Shown: positions 1-9,870, numbered from the stretch's first letter. The stretch: 64,000 nt of DNA from Nitrosococcus halophilus Nc 4 (GCF_000024725.1 NC_013960.1:3892001-3956000), one strand, 5' to 3'. Notes: generated by a model not told the origin, from the sequence alone. Program-made: numbers and translations.

Positions 1-29
1 AAGCCCCAGAATAGCCTAAGGAGAAATTG

Positions 30-614
30 ATGATCTTGCGCTACTCCGCCTGGATTATGCTTGTTCTTTCTCTTTTAGCCAGTACCCCTATGTCAGCACA
101 GGAAAAAGAGGAGAAAGAACTACAGTCTGTACTCGGATGGGTCGAACTTGCTGAATTTGTGGGTTGGGGGGCAATCGCCAAAGTCAAAATGGATACCGGC
201 GCACTAAGTTCCTCACTACATGCAACCGATCTGGAATATTTTCAGCGCAATGGCGATGAATGGGTACGATTCACCATTAAAATCGAGGATCAGCGTGGAA
301 AGGAAGAGTGGGTTCAACAAGCATTTGAACGGCCGGTTTATCGCTTTGTAAAAATCATCAGCTCGAATGGTGACGGTAACCGCCGCCCTTCCGTATTGAT
401 GAAACTTTGTCTTGGAGGTGAAATTTACGAGGAACAGTTTACCTTAAATGACCGCAGTGATTTAACCTACCCTATCTTGTTCGGTCGACGTACCATCGAG
501 CACCTGGGGTTCATTGACGTTACCCGTACCTTCACTACCCGTCCCCATTGCAAACCCGATGCACCCGTGCACGCCATTGAAAATCGCAAACTGGACGAAG
601 ACATCGGAATTTAA
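30..614 (+). CDS. Exported ATP-dependent zinc protease / RimB-like retropepsin-fold protein
   Basis: A 194-residue protein with an N-terminal signal peptide (hydrophobic stretch to about residue 24, ending near SAQ) followed by a domain of the RimB / 'ATP-dependent zinc protease' family (Pfam Zn_protease type). The retropepsin-like active-site motif MDTGA is visible near residue 55, and a late FGRRTIEHLGFIDV segment is typical of the family. I prefer ATG at 30 over TTG at 27, because AAGGAG at 18-23 is well spaced from it. In related bacteria this gene follows an inactive-transglutaminase membrane protein and an ATP-grasp ligase, which would lie left of the window (inference). A terminator follows directly. 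The substrate is unknown, and the name 'zinc protease' is historical; the fold suggests an aspartic peptidase. Confidence 0.82.
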   Translation: MILRYSAWIMLVLSLLASTPMSAQEKEEKELQSVLGWVELAEFVGWGAIAKVKMDTGALSSSLHATDLEYFQRNGDEWVRFTIKIEDQRGKEEWVQQAFERPVYRFVKIISSNGDGNRRPSVLMKLCLGGEIYEEQFTLNDRSDLTYPILFGRRTIEHLGFIDVTRTFTTRPHCKPDAPVHAIENRKLDEDIGI

Positions 615-616
615 AT

Positions 617-651
617 TTAATCCTTCTTCGTATGAGGATTAAAACTTTTTT
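617..651 (+). terminator. Rho-independent terminator after the RimB-like gene
   Basis: An 8-bp perfect stem (617-624 with 635-642) closes a 10-base loop and is followed by AAC and six T residues. It begins three bases after the stop codon at 614 and separates this gene from the convergent lipoprotein gene. Confidence 0.7.
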
Positions 652-660
652 AAACTTGCC

Positions 661-1272
661 TTAGAAATCTATAACAGGCTCTCCTATCTTCCAACCATCA
701 TCATCGAGGGTAAAAGTGTAGTTCCCCGTATGGACAGCCCCTTTTTCTTGGCACTTAGGGGATAGATAGGAAAATGGCGTCAGCTTATCATAAACCCACT
801 CATACCTAACAATGGCCCACTTGTTTTCAGAATTTCTCCTTTGTTGAATTTCAGTGACCTGCATTAATTTTTTTTCGCAAGACTTTACTTCTATGAAGAT
901 CCCCTTTTCGTATACTTTTTTTATTCCAGCGGCATACTTTTTACCTTTCTCCGTCATATTAATCAACACATAAAAATAATCTGAGTTTTGTTGCGACTCA
1001 AACTGTTGATAAGTAATAAACCCTTTATTTTTTAAAGGCGTTAATGACTCTTTGAGTTTAGGTAGTGCTGATTTATGGATAAACTCCTGAACATCAAAAT
1101 AAGCCAGCACAGGTTCAAAGATTAATTTCTCTGTCAGTAGTTTCTCCGCGTCATGGACAGATAAAGTTTTTTTCGTACTATCCTCTGTGCATGCAACAAT
1201 GACAAACAGACTTGTCAGCATGGCTAGTCCTATACGGGACCAATAAATATATTTTTGTTTTTTAGAAGCCAC
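661..1272 (-). CDS. Predicted lipoprotein of unknown function
   Basis: A 203-residue protein with a short basic N-terminus, a hydrophobic segment and a lipobox-like IVAC at about residues 25-28, which suggests signal peptidase II processing and membrane anchoring. The rest is Lys/Glu-rich, with no motif I recognise. The likely start is GTG at 1272 with AAAGGGG upstream. The gene is more AT-rich than its neighbours, hinting at a different origin. It is convergent with the RimB-like gene and ends just past that gene's terminator. Confidence 0.6.
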   Translation of the reverse strand: MASKKQKYIYWSRIGLAMLTSLFVIVACTEDSTKKTLSVHDAEKLLTEKLIFEPVLAYFDVQEFIHKSALPKLKESLTPLKNKGFITYQQFESQQNSDYFYVLINMTEKGKKYAAGIKKVYEKGIFIEVKSCEKKLMQVTEIQQRRNSENKWAIVRYEWVYDKLTPFSYLSPKCQEKGAVHTGNYTFTLDDDGWKIGEPVIDF

Positions 1273-1756
1273 TACTCTGCCCCTTTAAATATTTCCAGCC
1301 ATTAAATGAATCTGCCTACTTGAGAATAATGCATTGCTTTTTATGGACCTCAACAAGATAAAAATGATGATTAAACTAATAATACCATCACATTCTTGTT
1401 ATTTTCTCACACTCCGCATTAACTTATCTCACCGTTAATCAGTACTTAGGCGTGGCTGATCATGTGGCATTTAATTTGCATATTTAAAGTCGATAGCAGC
1501 ATAAAAGTATGGTTAGTATTGGCAACCGGGCACGTCATTAGCACAATAGAAAAGTGCCTATACTATATACTGGATATTACTTCTAGCGCGACAAATACTT
1601 AGAGTTACAGGGCTTAACTCCCGCAATTATTTGGGAAACGATACCTAAATATAGGGCAGTTAGAATTCACTACGCTTCAAGTGATGGCGCTGACAATTTT
1701 TTGATGCTTATCACGTCAAAACTTTGGCATCCATAAAAGGTTACGGACGATTCATA
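1273..1756. other. AT-rich intergenic region
   Basis: Divergent spacer between the predicted lipoprotein gene and the M14-family gene. I see no tRNA, no open frame with coding character and no convincing repeat. It must carry promoters for both genes, but none is clear enough to mark. Confidence 0.5.
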
Positions 1757-3034
1757 ATGGAAGACCATATCAAAACCCATAGCTGGCCACTCCAGAGAAT
1801 AAAAGGACGTACTCGTCACCTCCTATATAAGCTATTTTCTGTTCATCTATTGCTCAGCCTCACTATTGCAACAACGACCCTAGAGGCACGGCAGGAAGCC
1901 GTGGATCACAGCATCCAGGCTCCCCCCAGCTTAAAACAAGCCGTAACGGGGCTACAGGAAAACCCTCGTCCAGAGGAGGCTCCCATGCCTAAGGGGGATA
2001 CAGCGACTAACCCCCCCCTACAACTGCTTGAGAAAAGCATCGACCCTGGCATGAAAAAACGAATCTTTTGGAGCTTGGGCTATACCTTTGAAGGGGTCCC
2101 CATCTCCGCCCCGGTACTCGTCATAAATGGGGATTATGCCGGACCAACACTATGTCTCACCGCAGCGATTCATGGCGATGAGATCAATGGTATTGCAATG
2201 GTCCATCGAGCCATTGCCGATATTAAACCTGATCAGCTTAACGGTGCTGTTATTGGCGTCCCCATTGTCAATTTATACGGTTATCGCCGCAGTTCCCGTT
2301 ACTTACCAGACCGACGAGACTTGAATCGGTACTTTCCCGGAAGTCCCAATGGCAGTTCAGCCGCCCGCATTGCCCACTCCTTTTTCCATCAGATCATTAC
2401 CCACTGCGATGCCTTGGTAGACCTGCATACCGGTTCTTTTCACCGGACTAATCTTCCCCAAGTACGGGCAGACCTAAGCCATCCCAAAGTTCTGGAACTA
2501 GCTTATGGCTTCGGTGGCGTAGCCGTAGTCCACAGCGAAGGCATCTCTGGAACCCTGCGCCGGGCAGCCACGGAAGTCGGTATTCCCAGTATTACCCTTG
2601 AAGCCGGAGAACCCAAGCGCTTGCAACTTCGGGAAGTCAACCAAGGTTTAAAAGGAATTAAAAGCTTAATGAAAAAGTTAGGCATGCTTAAGGGGGCCAA
2701 AACAGAATCTGTTCCAGAAGCCGTGTTCCACCAAACCAAGTGGATACGTACCCATCGTGCGGGAATCCTGCTCTCTAAGGTCCAACTCGGTGAGCCAATC
2801 AAGGCAGGCCAGCAGCTAGGAATCATTACCGATCCAATCACCAATCAGGAGACAGCTATTGTTTCCCCCTATGACGGCCGGGTCCTCGGCATGGCCCTCA
2901 ATCAGGTGACAATACCTGGTTACGCCGCTTATCACATCGGCATCAAAGCCGATAAACCAGGGCCTACCGAGGAATCATCCGAACACGTCGCCGCAAAGAC
3001 CAAGGCCTCTGATTACTCAGACGGCGAAGAATAA
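1757..3034 (+). CDS. Exported succinylglutamate desuccinylase/aspartoacylase family (M14-like) hydrolase
   Basis: A 425-residue zinc-dependent hydrolase of the AstE/AspA family. The N-terminus has a basic stretch and a hydrophobic segment (about residues 22-41), consistent with export or an anchor, then a low-complexity linker. The catalytic domain starts near residue 100 with the zinc-ligand motif HGDE (in AAIHGDEINGIAMVHR) and continues with a second ligand region DLHTGSFHRTN. The C-terminal 90 residues (GEPIKAGQQLG, SPYDGRVLG) look like the small beta-barrel found at the end of this family. I chose ATG 1757 over an in-frame TTG at 1724. It is close to the RimB-like protease, and family members often occur with RimK/RimB-type genes, so a role in trimming acyl or amino-acid modifications outside the cytoplasm is plausible but unproven. 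Confidence 0.78.
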   Translation: MEDHIKTHSWPLQRIKGRTRHLLYKLFSVHLLLSLTIATTTLEARQEAVDHSIQAPPSLKQAVTGLQENPRPEEAPMPKGDTATNPPLQLLEKSIDPGMKKRIFWSLGYTFEGVPISAPVLVINGDYAGPTLCLTAAIHGDEINGIAMVHRAIADIKPDQLNGAVIGVPIVNLYGYRRSSRYLPDRRDLNRYFPGSPNGSSAARIAHSFFHQIITHCDALVDLHTGSFHRTNLPQVRADLSHPKVLELAYGFGGVAVVHSEGISGTLRRAATEVGIPSITLEAGEPKRLQLREVNQGLKGIKSLMKKLGMLKGAKTESVPEAVFHQTKWIRTHRAGILLSKVQLGEPIKAGQQLGIITDPITNQETAIVSPYDGRVLGMALNQVTIPGYAAYHIGIKADKPGPTEESSEHVAAKTKASDYSDGEE

Positions 3035-3152
3035 GCCGTAAGAAGCCAATGAACCCCGGATGGATATCTCCCATGTAATTTACAAAATTACCTTTATCAT
3101 GATTCCGGCAGGGGTAGGATAAATACCTATGAATAAAATATAAGGTGTTTTA

Positions 3153-3206
3153 GGAGCGAGCTAGCGGTGTTCCCTGTCCCCTGGCTCCACACCACCTGCT
3201 CGCTCC
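3153..3206. repeat. Strong imperfect hairpin between the M14 gene and the HsdR remnant
   Basis: A 9-bp perfect outer stem (GGAGCGAGC at 3153-3161 with GCTCGCTCC at 3198-3206), a symmetric four-base internal loop and a 5-bp inner stem (3166-3170 with 3189-3193). No T-tract follows, so it is not a classical terminator. It may be an extragenic palindromic repeat or a processed RNA structure. Confidence 0.5.
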
Positions 3207-3302
3207 AGGAATACGTCAAAACTTTTACTGAGATACTTAACGGCTGGAATAACAGGGAAGCTGAGACTGAGTTTTGCGCTTATCTGGAATAGGGATGACT
3301 AA

Positions 3303-4799
3303 GTGAATAAGGCCCCCCCATCTACTTTCCGGCAGGCCATCGAAGAAGGCTTCATCCTTGATGTGCTCAAACGCTACATGACCTACACCATGGCCTCTAA
3401 GCTCGCCGAGCAGCAACGCTCCCTAGATAAAGAAAGAGAGCGTACCTACCCCGTATTCCCCTGGGTGCAATGGCCTCCCGATAGCTTGGACATTGAGCGG
3501 AAGGCTATGGTCATTATTGAACACTTCCGTCACCATGTGGCCCGACTGTTGAGCGGTCAAGCCAAGGCTGTGTTGATCACCCCCTCCTCTCAAGCAGCAG
3601 TCCGTTACCAACAAGCCTTTCAGCACTACACCGCTACTCAGCAGTATCAGGACATCCAAACCCTACACGACTATCATCAGGTGATAATTGGCACCCATAA
3701 ATTTCAAGGGGACTTTCCTCAATCCACACTCTGCGCCCTGTATGTGGACAAGAAACTTGCTGGCACCGATTGCGTCCAGACTCTATCGCGGCTAAATCGC
3801 CCCTATCCCGGCAAAAGGACCCCCTTCATTCTAGACTTCGTCAACCCGCCGGAACAGATATTGAATGCCTTTCGGCCCGATTATCCCGATGCTGAGCTGA
3901 CCACTGTCTCCAATCCCGAAGGAATTTATCAGCTCCAAGCTCAATTAGATGAGGCACGCATCTATACCTGGCAGGATGTGGAATCCTTTGCCGCCGCCTT
4001 CTTTGATCCTAAACAAGCTTTGGATCGGCTGCACTACCATTGCCAACCTGCGGTGGACCGCTTCCGGGAGCGGTACCGGGAGGTTACCAAGATTACCCAG
4101 GCAGCCCAACAAGCGGAATGGAAGGCCACCGCTACCGGCGATAGGATCCGCAGGGAAAACGCTCGCCACGATTTTCAACAGGCTGGGGAAGCCAAGGAAA
4201 CCCTGGATCAGTTCAAGAAAAATCTGACCAGCTTTATTTGCTGCTATGAGTTCATCTCCCAGATCGTGGACTATGGCGACCAGGAGTTGGAGAAACTCAA
4301 TATCTATGCCCGCTACCTCCACCCCCTCCTGGAGGAGAAGCAGTGGGATGAAACTATCGATGATCTATCCGCCGGGGAATTTGAGCACTACCGGCTGAAT
4401 AAGATTTGCGAACAGGAGTTTAAAACTGCCCAGCAGGAAACCCAAAACAAACCCCGTAACGCCGAAAAGACGGGTTGCCAGGTGGAGAAGGAGTTCCTCA
4501 TCGCCCGCCTTAACCCCCTACTGGCAGGCGAAAGACTTAGTGGCCAAGATCGCTTGAACTATCTACACACCATCAAAGACAAACTTCTAGAAAACCCAGC
4601 AATCGCCGCCCAGCTAGAAAACCAGCCACAGGACCAGGACCCGCTTCTATTGAATGATTTCTCTCAGGCGGTACAGCAGGCAGTCATGGAGAGTTTAAAA
4701 AATCATCATGAAATAGCGGCCCAATTGCTCCACAATGAAGTTGTGGCTAAAGAGTTTAGTCGCTTTCTGCTAGATCTGCTTTTGCTTAAGCATGAGTAG
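3303..4799 (+). pseudogene. Decayed type I restriction enzyme R subunit (HsdR), C-terminal part
   Basis: This open frame (GTG start at 3303, 498 codons) matches only the second half of HsdR. It opens with FRQAIEEGFILDVLK, which in intact HsdR lies just after the first helicase lobe, and keeps the motif VI region VQTLSRLNR and the helical C-terminal domain. The endonuclease domain, the Walker A and DEAD motifs and the first motor lobe are absent. Motif V is damaged (DFPQS where GFDQP is expected), and about 50 residues between QTL and HDYHQ seem to be deleted. No hsdM or hsdS is in the window. It cannot act as a restriction motor. The reading frame has stayed open, so a truncated protein may still be made. 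Confidence 0.8.
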
Positions 4800-4929
4800 T
4801 CGCCTGCGCCTAGGCTCAGTGACGAATTTTTACCCACTTCCCTTTCCCTCTCCTAAACTCAAGGTATATGAGGCACCCTTTTGTGGGCTAAACCTTGCCT
4901 AGCTTGCTAACAGTTCAGCGGCTTACATA

Positions 4930-7233
4930 ATGACCCAAATGAACGAAGAACTGCGAGAACGAGAAGCTCAATATCGGCTTCAAGCACAAATCATCGATCA
5001 GATCCACGATGCTGTCACCAGCATCGATTTGAAAGGCGCTATTACCTATTGGAACAAAGGGGCGGAGCGGCTAAGTGGTTATAGTGCCGTAGAGGCACTG
5101 GGAAAGCATATTTCCTTCATCTATCCGGAGGAAGAACATACTTTTCTTGAGCAGCAAGTCATCCGTCCCCTGGAGGAAAAGGGCCACCATGAAGTGGAAG
5201 TCCGCTTACGCAGAAAATCGGGGGAGGACTTCTATGCCCATCTGGCCCTCTCTCTGTTGATGGACCAAGAGGGTGCAGTCACAGGGATGATTGGGTATGC
5301 CATGGATATCACCATGCGCAAGCAGGCTGAAGAGGCCCTACGGGAGAGTGAGGCCCGCTATCGTAAATTGGCGGATTTGCTCCCGGTGGCCGTCTATACC
5401 TGCAAGGCGCCCAAAGGCACCCTGCAATATTACAATCAACAGGCCGTGGAACTCTGGGGAAGAGAGCCCCTATGCAACGATGACGAAGAGCAGCTTTGCG
5501 GTCCCTTGAAGCTATACCAAAGAGATGTGGCTACCCTATCCCACCCCCAATCACCCATGGCCATTGCCTTGACCCAGGGCATCAGCTACCGCAACCGGGA
5601 AGTTATCATCGAACGGCCAGACGGCTCACGGGTCATTGCCCTGGCGAATATTGACCCGATTAAAAATCGGGAAGGAAAAGTCATAGAAATTATTAATGTT
5701 TTGCAGGATATCACCTATCTTAAACGGGCAGAGGAGGCGCTGCGTGACAGTGAGGCCCGCTATCGGGCCCTTTTCGACGGCTCACCTTCGGGTATCTTGA
5801 TGCTGAATCCCTCCGACTTGACTTTTGTCGAGTTCAACGACCAGGCCCACCTCCAGCTAGGCTACTCCCGAGAGGAGTTTGCGCAGCTCACCCTGCCGGA
5901 TATCGAGGCTGCCACCTCCCCTGAACAGAGCCTGGAGCATGCCTGCTATTTTGTCCAAGCACTGGGAATAGACAAACAGGAATTCGAAACCCATTATCGG
6001 ACCAAAAGGGGGAAAATCCATGATGTGTTGGTGACCGGAAGACCATTACAGATCCAGGGTCATACTTATCTCTGCGCAGTCTTTCAAGATATCACGGAAC
6101 GTAAACGGGCGGAAAAAGCATTACAGGAAGCGGATCGACGCAAGGACGAATTTCTGGCCCTGCTGGCCCATGAGCTGCGCAATCCCTTGGTCCCTATCCG
6201 CAATGCAGTCCAATTACTCAAACTTCAGTCAGAGCCATCCCTGCCTCATCTCCAGCAGGCTTGCGGGCTTATTGAACGCCAACTCAACCATCTCACCCGT
6301 CTAGTAGATGATCTGCTCGATGTGGCCCGGATTACCCGCGGCCGCATTACTTTGCAAAAGAGTCGGGTAGACATGGCCCGCTGTGTCGTCCAAGCCGTGG
6401 AGGCAATCCGCTCCCTCTTGGATGAAAAAGGCCATGACTTAACCCTTAAGCTCCCCCCTTTTCCGCTACAGGTAGAAGCTGACCCAGTGCGCCTTGCCCA
6501 AGTGATAGAAAATCTCCTCCATAACGCCGCGAAATATACCCATGAGGGGGGACGGGTTACGCTCACCTTAACCCAAGAAGGGCAACAGGCAGTACTGACG
6601 GTTACCGATAACGGCATTGGGATTCCCCCAGAGTTGCTGCCCCATATTTTTGACTGCTTTGCTTATAGCGAGCGTCCGTTAAACCACCCCTCGCCCCAAG
6701 GCGGCCTTGGCTTGGGGCTTAGCTTGGCCAGAAGCCTGCTGGAGATGCACGGCGGCCAGATAGGGGCGACCAGCCCAGGACTCGATCAAGGCAGCACTTT
6801 TACCGTACAACTGCCCCTGGCCAAGGAAAACCCCCAACCTACCGCTACCCCAGGGGCAGAAGAGGCCCCGACGGTCTCTTGCCGACGAGTACTGGTGGTG
6901 GATGATAACCGGGATATTGCCCACTCTTTTGAGACTCTACTTGGCTTATGGGGTCATCAAGTGCAAACTGCACCTGACGGCCCAGCGGCCCTAAAAGCCA
7001 CTCGCACCTTTCAGCCGGAGATTATCCTCTTGGATATTGGGTTGCCAGGCATGGATGGCTACGAAGTGGCCCGCCACTTGCGGGCAGAATATGGACAACA
7101 CATAAAGATTTTTGCCTTGACCGGCTATGGCCAAGAACAGGATAAAAAACGTGCAAAAGAGGCGGGCTTTGACCATCATTTGACAAAACCGCCACCAATG
7201 GAAACCCTCAAGAAGTTGCTTGCTGGCTCCTGA
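4930..7233 (+). CDS. Soluble hybrid histidine kinase: PAS-PAS-PAS-HisKA-HATPase-receiver
   Basis: A 767-residue cytoplasmic sensor with no membrane segment. Three PAS/PAC units occupy about residues 16-132, 145-268 and 279-395, each ending in a typical DIT.RK/ERKRAE linker. The phosphoacceptor His414 sits in LLAHELRNPLVPIRN. The ATPase domain shows N-box ENLLHNAAKYT, DNGIGIPPELL and the GLGLGLSLAR glycine box. The C-terminal receiver has the acidic pair Asp658-659 and phosphoacceptor Asp702 in LLDIGLPGMDGYE. No output regulator is next to it, so it probably passes phosphate to a distant partner. ltaE follows 32 bp later; this is not clearly functional linkage. Confidence 0.9.
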   Translation: MTQMNEELREREAQYRLQAQIIDQIHDAVTSIDLKGAITYWNKGAERLSGYSAVEALGKHISFIYPEEEHTFLEQQVIRPLEEKGHHEVEVRLRRKSGEDFYAHLALSLLMDQEGAVTGMIGYAMDITMRKQAEEALRESEARYRKLADLLPVAVYTCKAPKGTLQYYNQQAVELWGREPLCNDDEEQLCGPLKLYQRDVATLSHPQSPMAIALTQGISYRNREVIIERPDGSRVIALANIDPIKNREGKVIEIINVLQDITYLKRAEEALRDSEARYRALFDGSPSGILMLNPSDLTFVEFNDQAHLQLGYSREEFAQLTLPDIEAATSPEQSLEHACYFVQALGIDKQEFETHYRTKRGKIHDVLVTGRPLQIQGHTYLCAVFQDITERKRAEKALQEADRRKDEFLALLAHELRNPLVPIRNAVQLLKLQSEPSLPHLQQACGLIERQLNHLTRLVDDLLDVARITRGRITLQKSRVDMARCVVQAVEAIRSLLDEKGHDLTLKLPPFPLQVEADPVRLAQVIENLLHNAAKYTHEGGRVTLTLTQEGQQAVLTVTDNGIGIPPELLPHIFDCFAYSERPLNHPSPQGGLGLGLSLARSLLEMHGGQIGATSPGLDQGSTFTVQLPLAKENPQPTATPGAEEAPTVSCRRVLVVDDNRDIAHSFETLLGLWGHQVQTAPDGPAALKATRTFQPEIILLDIGLPGMDGYEVARHLRAEYGQHIKIFALTGYGQEQDKKRAKEAGFDHHLTKPPPMETLKKLLAGS

Positions 7234-7265
7234 CCTTCCACCTAACGGCAATCAATTGAATACCC

Positions 7266-8300
7266 ATGAGTCCGATCCGAATTAATTTATATAGTGATAC
7301 TCAGACCTTACCCACTCCGGCAATGCGAAAAGCCATGGCCGAAGCGCCTGTGGGGGATGAACAGCGAGGTGAAGACCCCACCGTGAACCGCCTCTGTGAG
7401 GTGGTGGCTGAACTAACCGGCAAGGAGGCTGCCGTATTTTTGCCTTCAGGAACCATGTGCAATGAAATCGCCATCTGCGTCCATTGCCGACCCGGCGATG
7501 AAATCATTACCGACCGCACGGCTCATATCCTTAACTTGGAAGGCGGCGCTCCCGCCGCCCTCAGCGGCGCCTCTATCTGGCCCCTAGAAGGAAGCCATGG
7601 TGTATTCACCGCGGAACAAGTCCAGCAAGGGATCCGTCCAGAGAGCCGACATACACCCCGCTCCCGGCTGGTTTGCGTAGAACAAACCGCCAACCTAGGT
7701 GGCGGTACCGTCTGGCCCCTGGAGACGATCCAATCAGTAGCGGAAGTGGCTCGAACCCACCAGCTGGCACTGCACATGGACGGGGCACGTCTTTTCAATG
7801 CGGTCATAGCGGCCGGCATCGAAGCAAAAAAGTATACGGCACCCTTTGATAGCGTGTGGTTTGACTTAAGCAAAGGCCTTGGCTGCCCCGTGGGAGGAGT
7901 ACTGGCAGGAAGTGCCGCTTTCATTGAGGAAGCCTGGTGGTGGAAACAGCGCCTCGGGGGGGCAATGCGTCAGGCCGGCATCCTCGCCGCCGCCGGTCTC
8001 TATGCCCTAGAGCACCATATTGAGCGTCTCGCTGAGGATCATCGGAATGCGCGCCGATTTGCCGAATATATTGCCGAGATTCCCGGTATCTCCGTTGCCC
8101 TGGAAACAGTGGAAACGAATATTGTCTTTTTTGATGTCACGGCTACTGGGTTGTCAGCGGTTGAGATCAGTGACAAGCTTAAATCCTATGGCGTGCTTAT
8201 TGGTGCCACGGATAAAGCTCGGCTCCGCGCCGTAACCCATCTTGACATTTCCCAGACGGATATTGAAACTGCGGCAAAGGCCCTTCGAGAAATATGTTAA
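7266..8300 (+). CDS. ltaE: Low-specificity L-threonine aldolase
   Basis: A 344-residue fold-type I PLP enzyme that splits L-threonine or L-allo-threonine to glycine and acetaldehyde. The family opening (NLYSDTQTLPTPAMRKAM) is clear. GTMCNEIAI forms part of the cofactor pocket, HMDGARLFNA carries the PLP-contacting Asp and Arg, and Lys203 in DLSKGLGCPVGG is the Schiff-base lysine. The length is normal for the family. A start at ATG 7266 matches the usual N-terminus. It supplies glycine and can degrade beta-hydroxy amino acids. Confidence 0.92.
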   Translation: MSPIRINLYSDTQTLPTPAMRKAMAEAPVGDEQRGEDPTVNRLCEVVAELTGKEAAVFLPSGTMCNEIAICVHCRPGDEIITDRTAHILNLEGGAPAALSGASIWPLEGSHGVFTAEQVQQGIRPESRHTPRSRLVCVEQTANLGGGTVWPLETIQSVAEVARTHQLALHMDGARLFNAVIAAGIEAKKYTAPFDSVWFDLSKGLGCPVGGVLAGSAAFIEEAWWWKQRLGGAMRQAGILAAAGLYALEHHIERLAEDHRNARRFAEYIAEIPGISVALETVETNIVFFDVTATGLSAVEISDKLKSYGVLIGATDKARLRAVTHLDISQTDIETAAKALREIC

Positions 8301-8443
8301 AAGGGTTCATCCAAGCGGTTAACCTGGATAATTTATGAGATCACTACAAAGGCACTAAGAGCACAAAGAAATCAGCTTGGTGGTGAAAAAAAATTCAGGT
8401 TAACTGTCCTTTCTAGGCTAACTTCAAGGTTATCCAAAAATTT

Positions 8444-9685
8444 CTAAAGGCTGCGGTATTTTTTGGCCAACCGCTCAACAGTCAGCCCCTGCACGACGAT
8501 AGAGAACACCACCACGACATAACACACCGTGATCAAGAGTTCCCGTGACATAGTCGATGTGAGCGATAGAGCCAGTGCAATCGAGATACCCCCCCGGAGA
8601 CCACCCCAGGTCATGATTATCCCTGTTTGGGGCGCTAACCCCAGGCGTTTTTTGAAAAGGCGAATGGGAAAAAATAACGCCATATAACGTGCCAGCAAGA
8701 CCACGGGTATGGCCAGCACTCCTGCCAGGAGATATTGACCGTCAAAGGAAATGATAATAAGTTCCAGGCCAATTAGCACAAAAAGGATGGCGTTAAATAA
8801 TAAGTCGAGCAGCTCCCAAAATTTATCCACATAAGCCTCGGTGATTTCTGACATGCCGCCAGAACGGAAACGTTCATGGCCAATCACGAGTCCTGCAACC
8901 ACCATGGCAAGGGGTCCGGAGAAATGCAGGTAGTTGGCTAGCCAATACCCCCCCAGAACAATAGCCAATGTAATCAGCACTTCTATTTGGTAGTTATCAA
9001 TAGACTTCATTAGCCCATAAGCAAGATAGCCCAAACCAAATCCCAGCAGGATACCCCCTCCTACCTCTTCAAAAAATAATAGGGCAATCCCTGTGCTATT
9101 TATCTCCCCACTACCGAGATGGGCAATGCTAAAAATGGTGAGAAATATCACCACCCCGATGCCGTCATTGAACAGGCTTTCTCCAACTATTTTGATTTCC
9201 AAAATTTTAGAGACCCCCGCTTTTTTCAAAACGCCCAGAACGGCAATGGGGTCGGTCGGTGAAATAAGCGCGCCAAACAATAAACAATGGATAAAAGGAA
9301 CTTCCAAACCTAACAACTGGAATCCGGCAAACATCATACCTCCCACCAAAAAGGTGGAGACCAACACCCCCAAGGTGGCAAACATCATAATAGGGCCACG
9401 CATCGCCTTGAGTGAGTCCAGGTCGGTATGCAAAGCACCAGCAAACAAAAGAATACTCAAAAAGCCATCAAGCAACACTTCCTTGAAGTCTATTTGCGCA
9501 ACAAGCTCTTTCTCAAACTGGAGAATATCGGGAAAAATACTACCCACCATTATGGTCACCGTAGAGAACACGATGGCAATAACCATTAACCCAATGGTGT
9601 CTGGCAGTTTCAAAAAACGGGCATTTAAATAGCCAAAAGTCGCAGCTAATACGGTCAGCAGAGTAACAATATTCAGTATATCCAT
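8444..9685 (-). CDS. Na+(K+)/H+ antiporter of the CPA1 family (NhaP-like)
   Basis: A 413-residue inner-membrane protein with about 12 hydrophobic segments. The CPA1 signature is present: GALISPTDPIAVLGVLKK, with the ion-binding TDP motif, followed by GESLFNDGIGVVIF, whose ND pair belongs to the transport site. There is no long cytoplasmic regulatory tail, so it is the short bacterial type. It should exchange monovalent cations for protons in pH and salt homeostasis. It is divergent from the EamA gene, with a 243-bp shared spacer. Confidence 0.88.
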   Translation of the reverse strand: MDILNIVTLLTVLAATFGYLNARFLKLPDTIGLMVIAIVFSTVTIMVGSIFPDILQFEKELVAQIDFKEVLLDGFLSILLFAGALHTDLDSLKAMRGPIMMFATLGVLVSTFLVGGMMFAGFQLLGLEVPFIHCLLFGALISPTDPIAVLGVLKKAGVSKILEIKIVGESLFNDGIGVVIFLTIFSIAHLGSGEINSTGIALLFFEEVGGGILLGFGLGYLAYGLMKSIDNYQIEVLITLAIVLGGYWLANYLHFSGPLAMVVAGLVIGHERFRSGGMSEITEAYVDKFWELLDLLFNAILFVLIGLELIIISFDGQYLLAGVLAIPVVLLARYMALFFPIRLFKKRLGLAPQTGIIMTWGGLRGGISIALALSLTSTMSRELLITVCYVVVVFSIVVQGLTVERLAKKYRSL

Positions 9686-9840
9686 TATTTAACTATTTTT
9701 TATCTGACGCTAAGATTACTTCTCCAGACTTAATAGAACTTTCAAGGCTAGAGTGGGATGGTTAATATTGATAAAGTAGCTCTATCATACCGAAAACGGA
9801 CTTCCATTTCCGGTCCCTGGCCCACTGTCCCTATGAACTC

Positions 9841-9870
9841 TTGGTATACTTTTTTAGCTAATCGTATATT
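9841..9870 (+). promoter_or_regulatory. Candidate sigma-70 promoter of the EamA gene
   Basis: TTGGTA (9841-9846) and TATATT (9865-9870) are 18 bp apart, about 58 bp upstream of the ATG at 9929. Both boxes are close to consensus, but the region is AT-rich, so chance matches are possible. Confidence 0.3.

Noticed and set aside
3303-4799. A working type I restriction system
   Set aside because: Nuclease and ATPase motifs are missing and no hsdM or hsdS is present; only a remnant is supported.
9093-9632. 179-codon plus-strand frame inside the antiporter gene
   Set aside because: It is the mirror of a well-supported membrane protein gene, with no start signal and no domain pattern.
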